Below, one piece after another: positions 1-9,549 of a stretch of DNA of 64,000 bases (the stretch's first letter is position 1; every line of letters starts with the position of its first letter). Under the pieces are notes generated by a model. That model searched no databases, was not told the origin of the DNA, and saw only the letters and a program-made list of their open reading frames with translations. The stretch is from the NCBI RefSeq assembly GCF_019343105.1, contig NZ_CP073764.1, positions 2,356,001 to 2,420,000 on the forward strand, in the 5' to 3' direction. The stretch comes from Methylovirgula sp. HY1 (GTDB lineage: Bacteria > Pseudomonadota > Alphaproteobacteria > Rhizobiales > Beijerinckiaceae). The translations under genes and the position numbers were made by a program.

Positions 1-150
<150 letters not shown>

Positions 151-282
151 CGCCGCCATTCAAGATGCAGCGCTTGCGGGTGTGCCGCATGCGCCGCCGG
201 CCGACATCGGCCCGGCCAGCGCGGAATAATAAAATCTTTTCGGTCATTCTTTCTGTCGCGCCACGGCATCGTCCACTCAAGG

Positions 283-297
283 TTAATCCGCCCTTAA
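283..297 (+). promoter_or_regulatory. Candidate CtrA-binding site upstream of ftsK
   Basis: The sequence TTAATCCGCCCTTAAC (283-298) is a perfect TTAA-N7-TTAA followed by C, the consensus for the alphaproteobacterial cell-cycle regulator CtrA. It lies about 165 bp upstream of the ftsK start in the only intergenic stretch before that gene (151-460), in which nothing else was recognised. Cell-cycle control of ftsK is an inference from site and position. Confidence 0.5.
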
Positions 298-460
298 CCG
301 CGTCCCTCTAGCTTGGCACCGGATCAGATCGCTGAACCGCGCCAACAGCCCTATCTCGGCGCACCAGTCGAACTTTGGAGGGGCTTTGACACCTGCGCGC
401 TCTTCGCGATCGTCACATGCTTTGGTCCGGAAAATTCGTTTTCGGCGGCAGTGAGACGTC

Positions 461-3061
461 ATGCGCACGACGACCAGTTTCACGGTCTTGGACCATATCC
501 CGGATTCGCTGCGCGCCTTCGCTACACGGCTCGCCGCGGAATTGACTGGCCTTGTTCTGCTCGCCGGCAGCGGCGCTTTTGCGCTCGCGCTGATTACCTG
601 GTCAGTTCAAGATCCAAGCCTCAATCACGCATCGAACGGTCCGGTCCATAATCTGCTCGGTGCCTGGGGCGCGATCATCGCCGATCTCACCATGCAGATG
701 CTCGGCCTGGCGGCGATCGTCTTCTTATTGCCGATCACCATTTGGGGCTGGCAGCTGTTGCGCATGCATCGCCTCGCGCGGATCGGCTGGCGGGTGCTGT
801 TCTGGTTGGTCGGCTGCTTCGCGACAGCGGCTTTTGCCGGGCTTCTCCCGGTCACTGGCCGCTGGCCCTTGCCGACTGGCCTCGGCGGCGTTCTGGGCGA
901 TGCCTTGCTCGCTCTGCCGCGCAAACTCTTCGCCGGCAATGGCACTGCGATGGTGATCCTCGGCTGCGGTTTCGCGGTGCTCGCCGTTCTGTCGCTTTCG
1001 GCCTGCCTTGGCATGCACGGCGCGGAAAGCACCGAGGAAGAGGATGACGAGGATTTCGACGAGATCGAGCCCGTGCGGATGACGCATGTCGGCGAAGACG
1101 AAGATCGCGCCGGCGAACCGGGTCTGGCGCTCGTCGTCATCGGCGGTCTGATCCACGCTGCCCTGTCGCTCAAAGCGGCACTCGGCCGCGAGATCAGCAA
1201 CCGGCGGCGGCGGCGGGCAAACGACAATCTCGCGCCCTGGCAATATGCGACCCGCCGCGTCGGCCCGACGCTCGATCAGCCCTATATCCGGGGCGACGCC
1301 AATTTTGATTCGCCCATATCCGGTTCCCGCATGCCGGAATCGGCCGCCTTCGAGGCGAACGCCTATGCGCCGCCGGCGGCGCGTGCCGCGGCGCAGACCG
1401 CGGCGGCCGAAGGAACGCCGCCCGAGAGCCATGCGCAGATTACGCCGGCGGCACCGCGCCTGAAGAGCGGCCAGCGCCTGGCGCGCGAAGTTCAGCCGTC
1501 GATGTTGGATCGCCTCGGACAAAGCAAATATCAGCTGCCGCCGCTGTTGATGCTGGTCGAAGCGAAAAAGACCGCCGGCGGCAAAGTGTCGGAAGATGCT
1601 TTGCAGCAGAACGCCCGGCTGCTGGAAGGCGTGCTCGAAGATTTCGGCGTCAAGGGCGATATCATCAATGTACGGCCCGGCCCGGTCGTGACGCTTTATG
1701 AGCTGGAGCCCGCACCGGGCATCAAATCGGCGCGCGTCATCGGCCTCGCCGACGACATCGCCCGATCGATGTCGGCGATCTCGGCTCGAGTCGCCGTCGT
1801 CTCCGGCCGCAATGCAATCGGCATCGAATTGCCGAACCAGCGGCGCGAGACCGTCTATCTGCGCGAATTGCTCGCTTCCCAGGATTTCGAAAAGGCCAAG
1901 CAAAGCCTTGCCATCGCGCTCGGCAAGACGATCGGCGGCGAGCCGATCATCGTCGATCTCGCGCGCATGCCGCATCTTCTCGTTGCCGGCACCACCGGCT
2001 CGGGCAAATCGGTGGCGATCAATACGATGATTCTGTCGCTGCTCTATCGGCTGCGGCCGGACCAGTGCCGGCTCATCATGGTCGATCCGAAAATGCTGGA
2101 GCTCTCAGTCTATGACGGCATTCCGCATCTCCTCACGCCGGTCGTAACCGATCCCAAAAAGGCGGTCGTGGCGCTCAAATGGGCGGTCCGCGAGATGGAG
2201 GAACGCTATAAGAAAATGTCCAAGGTCGGCGTCCGTAACATCGACGGATTCAACGCCCGCGTCGCCGAAGCCGCCGGCAAGGGCGAGGTGATCACTCGCA
2301 CCGTGCAGACGGGCTTCGATCGACAGACCGGCGAAGCCATCTATGAACATGAGGCAATGGAGCTTACGAGCCTGCCCTACATCGTCGTCATTGTCGACGA
2401 AATGGCCGATCTGATGATGGTCGCGGGCAAGGACATCGAAGGCGCAATCCAAAGGTTGGCGCAAATGGCGCGCGCCGCCGGCATTCATCTGATCATGGCG
2501 ACGCAACGACCTTCCGTCGACGTGATCACCGGAACCATCAAGGCGAATTTTCCGACCCGCATCTCCTTCCAGGTCACGTCGAAGATCGACAGCCGCACCA
2601 TTCTCGGCGAACAAGGAGCGGAACAATTGCTCGGCCAGGGCGACATGCTCTACATGGCCGGCGGCGGCCGCATCATTCGTGTTCACGGCCCCTTCGTTTC
2701 GGATGCCGAAGTCGAAAAGGTCGTGGCGCATTTGAAGAGCCAGGGCCAACCGGAATATCTCGACGCCATCACCATTGAGGACAATGAAGGCGGCGAGGAT
2801 GGTGACGCCCCGGCCTATGGCGAGAGCGAAGAAGGCGGCGATCTCTACGATCGCGCGGTCGCCATCGTGCTGCGCGATCGCAAATGTTCGACGAGCTATG
2901 TGCAGCGCCGCCTTTCGGTGGGCTATAACAAGGCCGCCTCGATCGTCGAACGGATGGAAAAAGAAGGGGTGGTCAGCGCCGCGAATCACTCCGGCAAAAG
3001 AACCATCCTGGTCGGCGGCGGCATCGACCGCGGCGCCTTCGAGCTTGGCGCCGACGATTGA
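461..3061 (+). CDS. ftsK: DNA translocase FtsK
   Basis: An 866-residue septal DNA pump that moves chromosome termini and dimers through the closing division septum. The N-terminal quarter carries about four membrane segments (roughly residues 28-50, 70-95, 103-125 and 160-182). It is followed by an acidic stretch ([10 protein letters not shown]) and an Ala/Pro-rich linker. The RecA-like motor has Walker A GTTGSGKS at 510-517 and Walker B with D646-E647 ([11 protein letters not shown]). The extreme C-terminus is a gamma winged-helix domain ([18 protein letters not shown]) that reads KOPS-type polar sequences. The length is normal for an alphaproteobacterial FtsK. The ATG at 461 is preceded by a weak GTGAGA ribosome site. 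A CtrA-type site lies upstream and lolA follows. Confidence 0.97.
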   Translation: MRTTTSFTVLDHIPDSLRAFATRLAAELTGLVLLAGSGAFALALITWSVQDPSLNHASNGPVHNLLGAWGAIIADLTMQMLGLAAIVFLLPITIWGWQLLRMHRLARIGWRVLFWLVGCFATAAFAGLLPVTGRWPLPTGLGGVLGDALLALPRKLFAGNGTAMVILGCGFAVLAVLSLSACLGMHGAESTEEEDDEDFDEIEPVRMTHVGEDEDRAGEPGLALVVIGGLIHAALSLKAALGREISNRRRRRANDNLAPWQYATRRVGPTLDQPYIRGDANFDSPISGSRMPESAAFEANAYAPPAARAAAQTAAAEGTPPESHAQITPAAPRLKSGQRLAREVQPSMLDRLGQSKYQLPPLLMLVEAKKTAGGKVSEDALQQNARLLEGVLEDFGVKGDIINVRPGPVVTLYELEPAPGIKSARVIGLADDIARSMSAISARVAVVSGRNAIGIELPNQRRETVYLRELLASQDFEKAKQSLAIALGKTIGGEPIIVDLARMPHLLVAGTTGSGKSVAINTMILSLLYRLRPDQCRLIMVDPKMLELSVYDGIPHLLTPVVTDPKKAVVALKWAVREMEERYKKMSKVGVRNIDGFNARVAEAAGKGEVITRTVQTGFDRQTGEAIYEHEAMELTSLPYIVVIVDEMADLMMVAGKDIEGAIQRLAQMARAAGIHLIMATQRPSVDVITGTIKANFPTRISFQVTSKIDSRTILGEQGAEQLLGQGDMLYMAGGGRIIRVHGPFVSDAEVEKVVAHLKSQGQPEYLDAITIEDNEGGEDGDAPAYGESEEGGDLYDRAVAIVLRDRKCSTSYVQRRLSVGYNKAASIVERMEKEGVVSAANHSGKRTILVGGGIDRGAFELGADD

Positions 3062-3210
3062 GAACGTTAGAAAGCCGGCGGCTTTCCGCGGGCGTGGCGC
3101 AAAATACGCAAAATAGAGGTTTTGAACGCGGCCGCGATTCGCGCTAAACCAAACTCATTCCAGCCTAAACTCGGTCGGAACCGTCCTATTGCCGCCACAT
3201 CGCCGGCCTA

Positions 3211-3391
3211 GAGCATGTTCCGAAAAAGTTGATCGGCTTTTCCATTCTTTTAGACATCGGATATATCCAAGTTCTCGTTTTTCAGACATCGGATATATCC
3301 GATGTCTCATTGATAAGAACATGCTCCAGCTTATTGATTTTGAGCGTTTTCCTCTCGATCGGGCGAGTCCACCCGATCGGAAAATGCTCTG
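3211..3391. repeat. Composite dispersed palindromic repeat between ftsK and lolA
   Basis: This stretch contains the start of a dispersed repeat (GAGCATGTTCCGAAAAAGTT at 3211) and a second, nearly complete copy at about 3317-3391 (GAACATGCTCCAGCTTATTG, then GAGCGTTTTCCTC and CCGATCGGAAAATGCTCT). Close relatives lie at 24972-25053 and 54827-54900. Between the two parts, an AGACATCGGATATATCC motif occurs twice (3252 and 3284); the second occurrence extends into a perfect 24-bp palindrome at 3284-3307. No gene was recognised in 3062-3477. Confidence 0.75.
3284..3307. promoter_or_regulatory. Perfect 24-bp palindrome (operator-like) with a half copy upstream
   Basis: The left arm AGACATCGGATA is followed by its exact reverse complement, centred between 3295 and 3296. 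A truncated copy of the same motif starts at 3252, 32 bp upstream. A gapless palindrome of this length could be an operator for a dimeric regulator or part of the repeat element around it. It lies about 170 bp upstream of lolA. No regulator gene adjoins it. Confidence 0.4.
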
Positions 3392-3477
3392 GATGGAAAA
3401 GAGAGCGTGCCGTTTCGCGCAAGGGAGAAGCCGTAATTCTAGCCCTATTCGCCAATCTGCGCCGCGGGGATGCACCT

Positions 3478-4206
3478 TTGACCGGTAAGATCGCCTTGAT
3501 GCTCGGCCTCGCCTTCGGGCTCGTCTCTGGCGATGCGGCCTTCGCGGCCCCGCCCCAGGCCGAAGCTGGGCCGACCGTGCTGCACGGCCCGATCCCGACA
3601 CCGACGCCACGGCCGGCGCCCGAGAAGGGCGAATCCGTCACCGCACCGGCAACGCCATTCGTGCCGCTGACGCCGGCGGTCGCGATTGAAAAAGCCAACG
3701 CCTATTTCAACAAGACGAAAACGATGATTGCCGATTTCGTTCAGGTCGGTAGCGACGACCGTCGCGCCGAAGGCAAGGTTTTTGTGCAAAAACCGGGGCG
3801 GCTACGCTTCGAATATGCCGCACCGGCGACGCTCGACATTATCGCAGACGGCACGACGGTCGTGGTGGTCGACCGCAAGGTCAACAGCGTCCAGCAATAT
3901 TTCATTTGGCAGACGCCGCTGAAATTTTTGCTCAAGGACCACATCGACCTCAACCATGACGTCAAAGTTCTCAATGTGACGAGCGCACCGGACGCCGTCA
4001 CGATTATCGTCGAGGACAGTCAGGTGTTCGGCGGCACGTCGCGGATCAAGCTGATATTCGACCCGGTCACGTTCGAGCTGAAACAGTGGCAGGTCACCGA
4101 CCCGCAGGGCTTTGAGACCCTGGTATCGCTGTTCAATCAAGATTTTACCACGGTGCCCAATCCGGCCCTGTTTCAAATTTATCGCAACGCTTCGAACACG
4201 AAATAA
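3478..4206 (+). CDS. lolA: Outer-membrane lipoprotein carrier LolA
   Basis: A periplasmic chaperone that shuttles lipoproteins from the LolCDE transporter to the outer membrane. The protein opens with a signal peptide (KIALMLGLAFGLVSG, cleavage after AFA), then a Pro/Ala-rich linker. The LolA fold follows, with AIEKANAYFNKTKTMIADF, GKVFVQKPGRLRFEY and KQWQVTDPQGFETLV, features of the family. I chose TTG at 3478 because GGGGA lies 8 bases upstream and the signal peptide then starts correctly; ATG at 3499 is the alternative, while the longer open frame back to 3229 runs through repeat DNA. It follows ftsK, an arrangement common in Rhizobiales. Confidence 0.9.
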   Translation: MTGKIALMLGLAFGLVSGDAAFAAPPQAEAGPTVLHGPIPTPTPRPAPEKGESVTAPATPFVPLTPAVAIEKANAYFNKTKTMIADFVQVGSDDRRAEGKVFVQKPGRLRFEYAAPATLDIIADGTTVVVVDRKVNSVQQYFIWQTPLKFLLKDHIDLNHDVKVLNVTSAPDAVTIIVEDSQVFGGTSRIKLIFDPVTFELKQWQVTDPQGFETLVSLFNQDFTTVPNPALFQIYRNASNTK

Positions 4207-4370
4207 ATAAGGACGGAGGCCCTCCAGCGGATTTTTTTCGCGGCGTCTTGCAGCCTTCGCGACCGTGCCCTATCTTTTAACAAGGAGAGTGAGACACTGG
4301 TTTGGCGTATCCCCCCCGTCACGCCACGCTGGAATTTGTTGGACCCCTCCCGACAAAATGTTTCGCTCCA

Positions 4371-4753
4371 GGGCGCTCGATCAGCGATCGAGCGCCCTTC
4401 TTTTTGGGCCAAGGTTTGGTGGCGCTCGATCAGCGATCGAGCGCCCTTCTTTTTGGGCCAAGGTTTGGTGGCGCTCGATCAGCGATCGAGCGCCCTTCTT
4501 TTTGGGCCAAGGTTTGGTGGCGCTCGATCAGCGATCGAGCGCCCTTCTTTTTGGGCCAAGGTTTGGTGGCGCTCGATCAGCGATCGAGCGCCCTTCTTTT
4601 TGGGCCAAGGTTTGGTGGCGCTCGATCAGCGATCGAGCGCCCTTCTTTTTGGGCCAAGGTTTGGTGGCGCTCGATCAGCGATCGAGCGCCCTTCTTTTTG
4701 GGCCAAGGTTTGGTGGCGCTCGATCAGCGATCGAGCGCCCTTCTTTTTGGGCC
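4371..4753 (+). repeat. Tandem array of eight 49-bp units, each a complete intrinsic-terminator hairpin
   Basis: Eight hairpins start at 4372, 4421, 4470, 4519, 4568, 4617, 4666 and 4715, an exact 49-bp period with essentially identical units. Each unit holds an 11-bp perfect stem (GGCGCTCGATC, loop AGC, GATCGAGCGCC) followed directly by TTCTTTTT, and then a spacer GGGCCAAGGTTTGGT. Stem plus T-tract read as a rho-independent terminator on the plus strand, the direction of lolA. The minus strand has no T-tract after the stem. The unit lacks stop codons in all three plus frames and 49 is not a multiple of three, so long open frames run through it; these have no other sign of being genes. The flanks are lolA (ends 4206) and a convergent binding-protein gene (ends 4797). 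Confidence 0.95.
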
Positions 4754-4796
4754 GCGTTCCCGAAGTTGCGGCGCGGATCAGTTTTCCTACTCAGCT

Positions 4797-6449
4797 TCAG
4801 CTTTTGCCGCCGACGATCGAAATATAACGACCGGGATGATGATCGAGCACATTCGTCATCCAACCGCGCAGACGTTTCGCGACGAGATTGCGGGAGCGCG
4901 CGAAGAGCAGCACGAGATAGGGCTGTTGTTTGAGCATCAGCGCTTCGGCCTGATGCAACAAGGCGATACGCCGGACCTCCGTCGCCTGGCTCGCCGCCCG
5001 CATCAGCGCATCATAGGCCGGATTGGAAAAATGCGCGGTGTTGAGGCCCAAATTGTCGCTTTCCGCCAAAAATAGATAGTTCTGCGCATCGGCATAATCG
5101 GCAAACCAGCCGAAGCGGGCGACGTCGAAGCGGGCGCCAGAATGCAAAAAGGCATAATAGCTCGTCGAGTCGGTCTGATAGAGACGCGTCTTGACGCCCA
5201 GAACCTTCCACATGTCAGCGATCGCGACGGCGGTCGCCTTATTCGCCTCCGATGTATTGAAGCGGATTTCGACCGAAAGCGGCTTGCCGCCCGGACCATA
5301 GCCCGCCTCGCGCAGCAAGCGCTTCGCCATATCCTCGCGCGCGAAGGCATCCATGCTTTTCCAACTGACCGTGCTCGGCGCTCCGTAAGATTCGATCCCC
5401 GGCGGCACGAAACTATAGGCCGGCTGCATGGTGCCCCCCCAAATCTTGTCGGCCAGAAATTCGCGACCGATCACCATGGACAAGGCTTGCCGCACGCGCA
5501 CGTCGTCGAACGGGGGATGCCGCGTATCGAAGGCGTAATAATAGCCGCCGAGTTCCGGCGCGACCTTGAATTCAGTGCCTAAGCGGGCGCGAACGAAAGC
5601 GATCTGGTCGACGGGAACATCATCATAGGAATCGATCTCGCCGGCCATGAAGCGGCGTAGCGCCGCCGCGCGATCTTCGAGCGGGATGAAAATTTCCTTG
5701 GCCAATGTCACCTGCGCGGCGTCGTAATAATATGGGTTTTTGACGAGCACGAGCCGGTCGTCCGGGAAGAACGACTTCAGCATGAAAGGCCCGTTGCTGA
5801 CGAGATGACCCGGCTTAGTGAATGTGTCGCCATAGGTCGCGACATTGCGTGGATTGAGCGGCAGCGCCGTCATATGAGTGAGCTGTTCGAGCAGATAAGG
5901 CACGGGATGCGCGAGGGTGAGCTCCAGCTCGCTGTCGCCGAGCGCCCGCACGCCGAGCGCTGTCACTGGCAAGGCGCCTTTATTGACCAGCTCGGCATTC
6001 TTCAATGTGTAGAGAATATTGGCATATTGCGCGCCGGTCGCGGGGTTCATCAGACGCCGGAACGAGAAGACGAAATCCGCCGGCACGACTTTATCGCCAT
6101 TCGACCATCGCGCATCGGGGCGAAATTTGAAGCGATAGACTGTGCGTTCCGAATTCACCGTCCAACTCTCGGCAACGCCCGGAATGATCCGGCCTTGTGC
6201 GTCACGCGTCACGAGGCCTTCGAAAAGCTCCGAGAGAATATTGGCTTCGATCAGCGTCGAGGCCTTGTCGGGATCGAGGGAACCGGGATCGCCGCTGGCG
6301 CCGCGGCGCCAGATCTGTGCCGGTTCTGCGTGGCTTTGCTGGTGGCTTTTCTGGCGGCTTGCAGGCATTGCCTGCGCAAAAAAGACCCATGCCACGCAAA
6401 AGAGGCCAATGACTATGAAAGCAGAGGCATTGAGCTGTCCACGCGTCAT
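4797..6449 (-). CDS. Peptide-type ABC transporter substrate-binding protein (family 5, OppA-like)
   Basis: A 550-residue periplasmic binding protein of the SBP_bac_5 family, which captures oligopeptides or similar ligands for an ABC importer. It starts with an uncleaved or weakly cleavable signal/anchor (AFIVIGLFCVAWVFFAQA). Characteristic elements are ASGDPGSLDPDKASTLIE near residue 50, VAESWTVNSERTVYRFKFRP, ARWSNGDKVVPADFVFSFRR, SNGPFMLKSF and the C-terminal lobe with ADYADAQNYLF. No permease or ATPase genes lie beside it, so it is an orphan here and its transporter must be elsewhere, or it serves as a sensor. It converges with lolA across the terminator array. Confidence 0.9.
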   Translation of the reverse strand: MTRGQLNASAFIVIGLFCVAWVFFAQAMPASRQKSHQQSHAEPAQIWRRGASGDPGSLDPDKASTLIEANILSELFEGLVTRDAQGRIIPGVAESWTVNSERTVYRFKFRPDARWSNGDKVVPADFVFSFRRLMNPATGAQYANILYTLKNAELVNKGALPVTALGVRALGDSELELTLAHPVPYLLEQLTHMTALPLNPRNVATYGDTFTKPGHLVSNGPFMLKSFFPDDRLVLVKNPYYYDAAQVTLAKEIFIPLEDRAAALRRFMAGEIDSYDDVPVDQIAFVRARLGTEFKVAPELGGYYYAFDTRHPPFDDVRVRQALSMVIGREFLADKIWGGTMQPAYSFVPPGIESYGAPSTVSWKSMDAFAREDMAKRLLREAGYGPGGKPLSVEIRFNTSEANKATAVAIADMWKVLGVKTRLYQTDSTSYYAFLHSGARFDVARFGWFADYADAQNYLFLAESDNLGLNTAHFSNPAYDALMRAASQATEVRRIALLHQAEALMLKQQPYLVLLFARSRNLVAKRLRGWMTNVLDHHPGRYISIVGGKS

Positions 6450-6477
6450 GGCCGGTCTTGAAGACGTTGGCGTTGCA

Positions 6478-6882
6478 TCAATTCAATCTATTCGTCGGCG
6501 GTCGCTGGGGTTCCTGCGGGACTTCGCTGGCGATTGGACTCGCTTGATGATGGATCAGCCGCCAAATGCCATCGATGCGACGGAACCAATTGGTGACGGC
6601 GAGCGCCATACCGCCGACGATCTCGATGCAAAACACCCGGCCGTCGTCGCCTGAGATCAGCGGCGTGGCATTGTGATGCTGAATCGGCTCTTGTTGCGGA
6701 TTGCGCAAAATGCTGCGGTAGGATTCGAGGATCGCCTGGCGCCCGAGCAGAACCGGCCAGCCGGGATGAATGCAGGAAACCTGCTCATCCGCCCAGATGC
6801 CGCACATTTTGGTGAAATCGCCGGCCATAAAGGCGTGGTAATAGGCGGCATTCACGGCCAGGATTGCGTCGTCGTCGGTCAT
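6478..6882 (-). CDS. SnoaL/NTF2-like fold protein
   Basis: A 134-residue protein of the NTF2-like superfamily, with ILAVNAAYYHAFMAGDFTKM, a WADEQVSCIHPGW motif, GRQAILESYRSIL and a C-terminal VTNWFRRIDGIWRLIHHQAS strand-turn-strand. The CIHPGW and ILxxPQxEPIQHH pattern is typical of small conserved alphaproteobacterial members described as ketosteroid isomerase-like. Function is unknown. I chose ATG at 6882 (MTDDDAIL) over a longer TTG-started frame to 6918. It lies 28 bp downstream (on the minus strand, ahead) of the binding-protein start and could be cotranscribed with it. Confidence 0.8.
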   Translation of the reverse strand: MTDDDAILAVNAAYYHAFMAGDFTKMCGIWADEQVSCIHPGWPVLLGRQAILESYRSILRNPQQEPIQHHNATPLISGDDGRVFCIEIVGGMALAVTNWFRRIDGIWRLIHHQASPIASEVPQEPQRPPTNRLN

Positions 6883-7014
6883 GCCTTTTGAAGTGCAAGA
6901 ATTGGCGCAGGAAATCAACCGGACGAAAATGCTCCAGTTTTTTGCTCTATGTGTGACCTAAGCCGGCAGAATATTAGGAATCCGGCAAATTTCACGCCAG
7001 CGGCGCAGGCCAAA

Positions 7015-7863
7015 CTAGCCGAGCTTCACCTTATGTTGCGCCACCGGGATCTGCGCGCGCACCTTGGCCACGAGCTTGGGCTCGATGCGGGCCGAGACGA
7101 TGCCCACCCCATCGGACGCCTTGGCGATGACATGGCCCCAAGGGTCGACGATGAGCGAATGGCCATAGGTGGTGCGTGTCTCATTGCCCACCATATGGGT
7201 GCCACATTGCGCCGGGGCGCAGAAATAGGCCTCCGTTTCGATCGCACGGGCGCGGCAGAGCACCTCCCAATGATCCTTGCCGGTCTGCAAAGTGAAGGCA
7301 GAGGGCAGAGCGATCATCTCGGCGCCTTTTTCGGCGAGCGCCTGGAAGAGATAGGGAAAGCGCAGATCGTAGCAGATCGAACAGCCGATGGTGACGCCGT
7401 CGCAGTCATAGGTCGCCACTGCATCGCCCGGCTTGAAAGCCGCGCTTTCACGATATTGCGTGCCGTCGGGCGCGGTAATGTCGAACATATGGATCTTGCG
7501 ATAGCGGGCGATTTCGTTGCCGCTGCGATCGAATGCCAGAGTCGTGTTGTGGATGCGCTCTTCGGCCGCTTGGCCCGCTTGGCCCGCTTGGCCCTCGATC
7601 TTTTCGAGGATCGAGCCGGCATGGATGAAAATCCCGTGCTTTTTGGCGAGGGCCTTCAACGCGCTCGATGCGGCCCCCTCGCCCGGGACTTCCGCCGCGG
7701 CGAGCTTATCGGCACGGCTGCCGCCGAGAAAATCGAAACATTCCGGCAGCGCCACCCAATCGGGGCGCTCTTGCGCCACCGCCTGTTCGATCAACGCGAC
7801 CGCGGCGGCGATATTCGCGGCCTTGTCGGCGCGCGAGTTCATTTGAATCAAGCAAATCTTCAT
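7015..7863 (-). CDS. Carbon-nitrogen hydrolase, nitrilase superfamily (Nit2/omega-amidase type)
   Basis: A 282-residue amidase of the nitrilase superfamily. The Glu-Lys-Cys catalytic triad is visible: E41 in LPECFDF, K123 in RYRKIHMFD and C164 in GCSICYDLRFP. The FDITAPDGTQYRES segment and the final GHSLIVDPWGHVIA agree with the Nit1/Nit2 branch, which deaminates 2-oxoglutaramate or deaminated glutathione; which substrate is used cannot be decided. ATG at 7863 (MKICLIQMNS) is the family-like start. Residues 91-99 read GQAGQAGQA, encoded by three tandem copies of a 9-bp word, an unusual short expansion in a surface loop. Confidence 0.92.
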   Translation of the reverse strand: MKICLIQMNSRADKAANIAAAVALIEQAVAQERPDWVALPECFDFLGGSRADKLAAAEVPGEGAASSALKALAKKHGIFIHAGSILEKIEGQAGQAGQAAEERIHNTTLAFDRSGNEIARYRKIHMFDITAPDGTQYRESAAFKPGDAVATYDCDGVTIGCSICYDLRFPYLFQALAEKGAEMIALPSAFTLQTGKDHWEVLCRARAIETEAYFCAPAQCGTHMVGNETRTTYGHSLIVDPWGHVIAKASDGVGIVSARIEPKLVAKVRAQIPVAQHKVKLG

Positions 7864-7955
7864 GTCGGATGTCCGCGGCAACCGAGCGAACCTATAGCGG
7901 CTTGTGCCGAAATTGCCAGAAGCACGCTGCCACGGTTCAGCGCCAGCCGGCGGCG

Positions 7956-9299
7956 CTAAGCCGCCTGCAAAGCCTCGGCAAAGCTCCTGACGTCACCAGC
8001 CATCGTATTGGCGAGTTCATCCAAGGCGCGGGCGAGATCGACGACCGATTCGACGCTCTCGCTCGTTTCCATGACGGCTTTGGAGACGCTTTCGACGGAA
8101 GCCGACATGGCCGACGTGCCCGAGGCCGCCGAACGCACATTGCGGGTGATTTCCTGGGTCGAGGCACCCTGTTCTTGCACGGCGGAAGCAATGATCGCCG
8201 AAATCTGCTCGATTTCGCTGATCTTGGCCTGAATCGTATCGATGGCCGTCACCGAGCTCTCGGTCGCCGCCTGCATATCGGCGATTTGGCCGGAAATCTC
8301 CTGAGTCGCGCGCGCGGTCTGCGTCGCCAGGGTTTTCACCTCTTGGGCGACGACGGCGAAGCCGCGTCCCGCTTCGCCGGCTCTCGCCGCCTCGATCGTG
8401 GCATTGAGCGCGAGCAGATTGGTCTGCGCCGCGATGCGCGAAATCAAGCTGACCACATCGCCGACCCGGCGTGCCGAGCTGGCCAGCCTTTCCATTCCGG
8501 CCGAAGATTCGATACCTTCCGAAACGGCCCGTTTGACGACCGTCGTCGACTGCACCACCTGCCGGCTGATTTCCTCGATGGAGGCGAGCAATTGCTCGGA
8601 CGCGATCGCCACCGAAGAGACGTCGCTGGCAGCATGAGAAGACGCGATTTTCGCCTGATTGGAGCCCTCGGCGGCATTGCGGGCCGCGCCGATCATCGCT
8701 TCCGAAGCGGCGGCCATACGTTTCGTCATCGCCCCGAGCCGAACCATTGTCCCCGACAGATCCGCCGAGAATTTCTCCACCCTGGCGCGGATCGCGGCTT
8801 CACGCATGAGGCGTGCCTCGCGATCGTCTCGCGCGCGAATTTCCGCAACCAGGGCATTATTGGTCCGCACGGCATCGCGCAATACCGCCAATGCGCGGGT
8901 AATGGCGCCAACCTCATCCTTGCGCTTGGTCTGCGCCGCATCGATCTCGATTTCGGTGTTGCCGGCAGCGAGTGCCGCCATCTGATAGGCCACCCGTTCG
9001 ATCGGTTTGGCGACGGTCCAATGAATCACCGGAATGGAGACTGCGACGATCAATAGACATCCGACGGCGGTGCCGAACAAAAGATTGTTTGAGAGCCTCG
9101 CCGCCGCGGCTTCCAGCTCGGTGGCCCGCTGAATGGCGGTCGCAGCATCGGACATCGCGACGCTATGCGCCAAGGCGCGCAGGTCAAGTGCTGCCAAATA
9201 AGCAACTATTCCCAAGACGACCAATAAAGCCATGAAAAGCAGTTGTCTCAGGACGAGGCTTCCGCCAATGGATAACCGAACCATGAATTTCGCCCTCAA
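7956..9299 (-). CDS. Methyl-accepting chemotaxis protein with a minimal periplasmic loop
   Basis: A 447-residue chemoreceptor. Two membrane segments (about 17-38 and 73-93) enclose only some 35 periplasmic residues. They are followed by a HAMP region ([19 protein letters not shown]) and a signalling coiled coil. The CheA/CheW contact tip is [20 protein letters not shown] followed by [16 protein letters not shown], the universal MCP signature. With so small an outer loop, the stimulus is probably sensed in the membrane, by HAMP or internally. No che genes adjoin it. It is one of three chemoreceptors in this window. Confidence 0.93.
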   Translation of the reverse strand: MRAKFMVRLSIGGSLVLRQLLFMALLVVLGIVAYLAALDLRALAHSVAMSDAATAIQRATELEAAAARLSNNLLFGTAVGCLLIVAVSIPVIHWTVAKPIERVAYQMAALAAGNTEIEIDAAQTKRKDEVGAITRALAVLRDAVRTNNALVAEIRARDDREARLMREAAIRARVEKFSADLSGTMVRLGAMTKRMAAASEAMIGAARNAAEGSNQAKIASSHAASDVSSVAIASEQLLASIEEISRQVVQSTTVVKRAVSEGIESSAGMERLASSARRVGDVVSLISRIAAQTNLLALNATIEAARAGEAGRGFAVVAQEVKTLATQTARATQEISGQIADMQAATESSVTAIDTIQAKISEIEQISAIIASAVQEQGASTQEITRNVRSAASGTSAMSASVESVSKAVMETSESVESVVDLARALDELANTMAGDVRSFAEALQAA

Positions 9300-9549
9300 T
9301 GCGCCGCGACGGATCCTGTTCGACGCGCCGCGGTGATCTTAAAGCGACGCTCTTCATGGAAAGTTAATGGGACGCAAAGAGCCGCATTAAAAGTGCTGCG
9401 GCTTTTGGAATAATGCGTTCTAACGTGTTGAATCGAATAATTTTGAACTATCCGTCCCGGCGTGGTTAATCAGCCGGAACCGCGCCCGGTGCGGATGCCG
9501 CTCGATCAGAACGTCGGCGCTGGCAACGCACCCTGGAAAGGAGCCATTC

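Noticed and set aside
3229-3477. N-terminal extension of the lolA frame
   Set aside because: It runs through palindromic repeat DNA and would place the signal peptide 90 residues inside the protein.
4371-4753. CRISPR-like array
   Set aside because: Units are contiguous near-identical 49-mers; there are no variable spacers and no cas genes.
4265-5075. Long open frames reading through the tandem array (up to 257 residues with a 49-residue period)
   Set aside because: They exist because the 49-bp unit has no stop in any plus frame; protein content is dictated by the repeat, no credible ribosome site leads into it, and the 3' part overlaps the binding-protein gene on the other strand.
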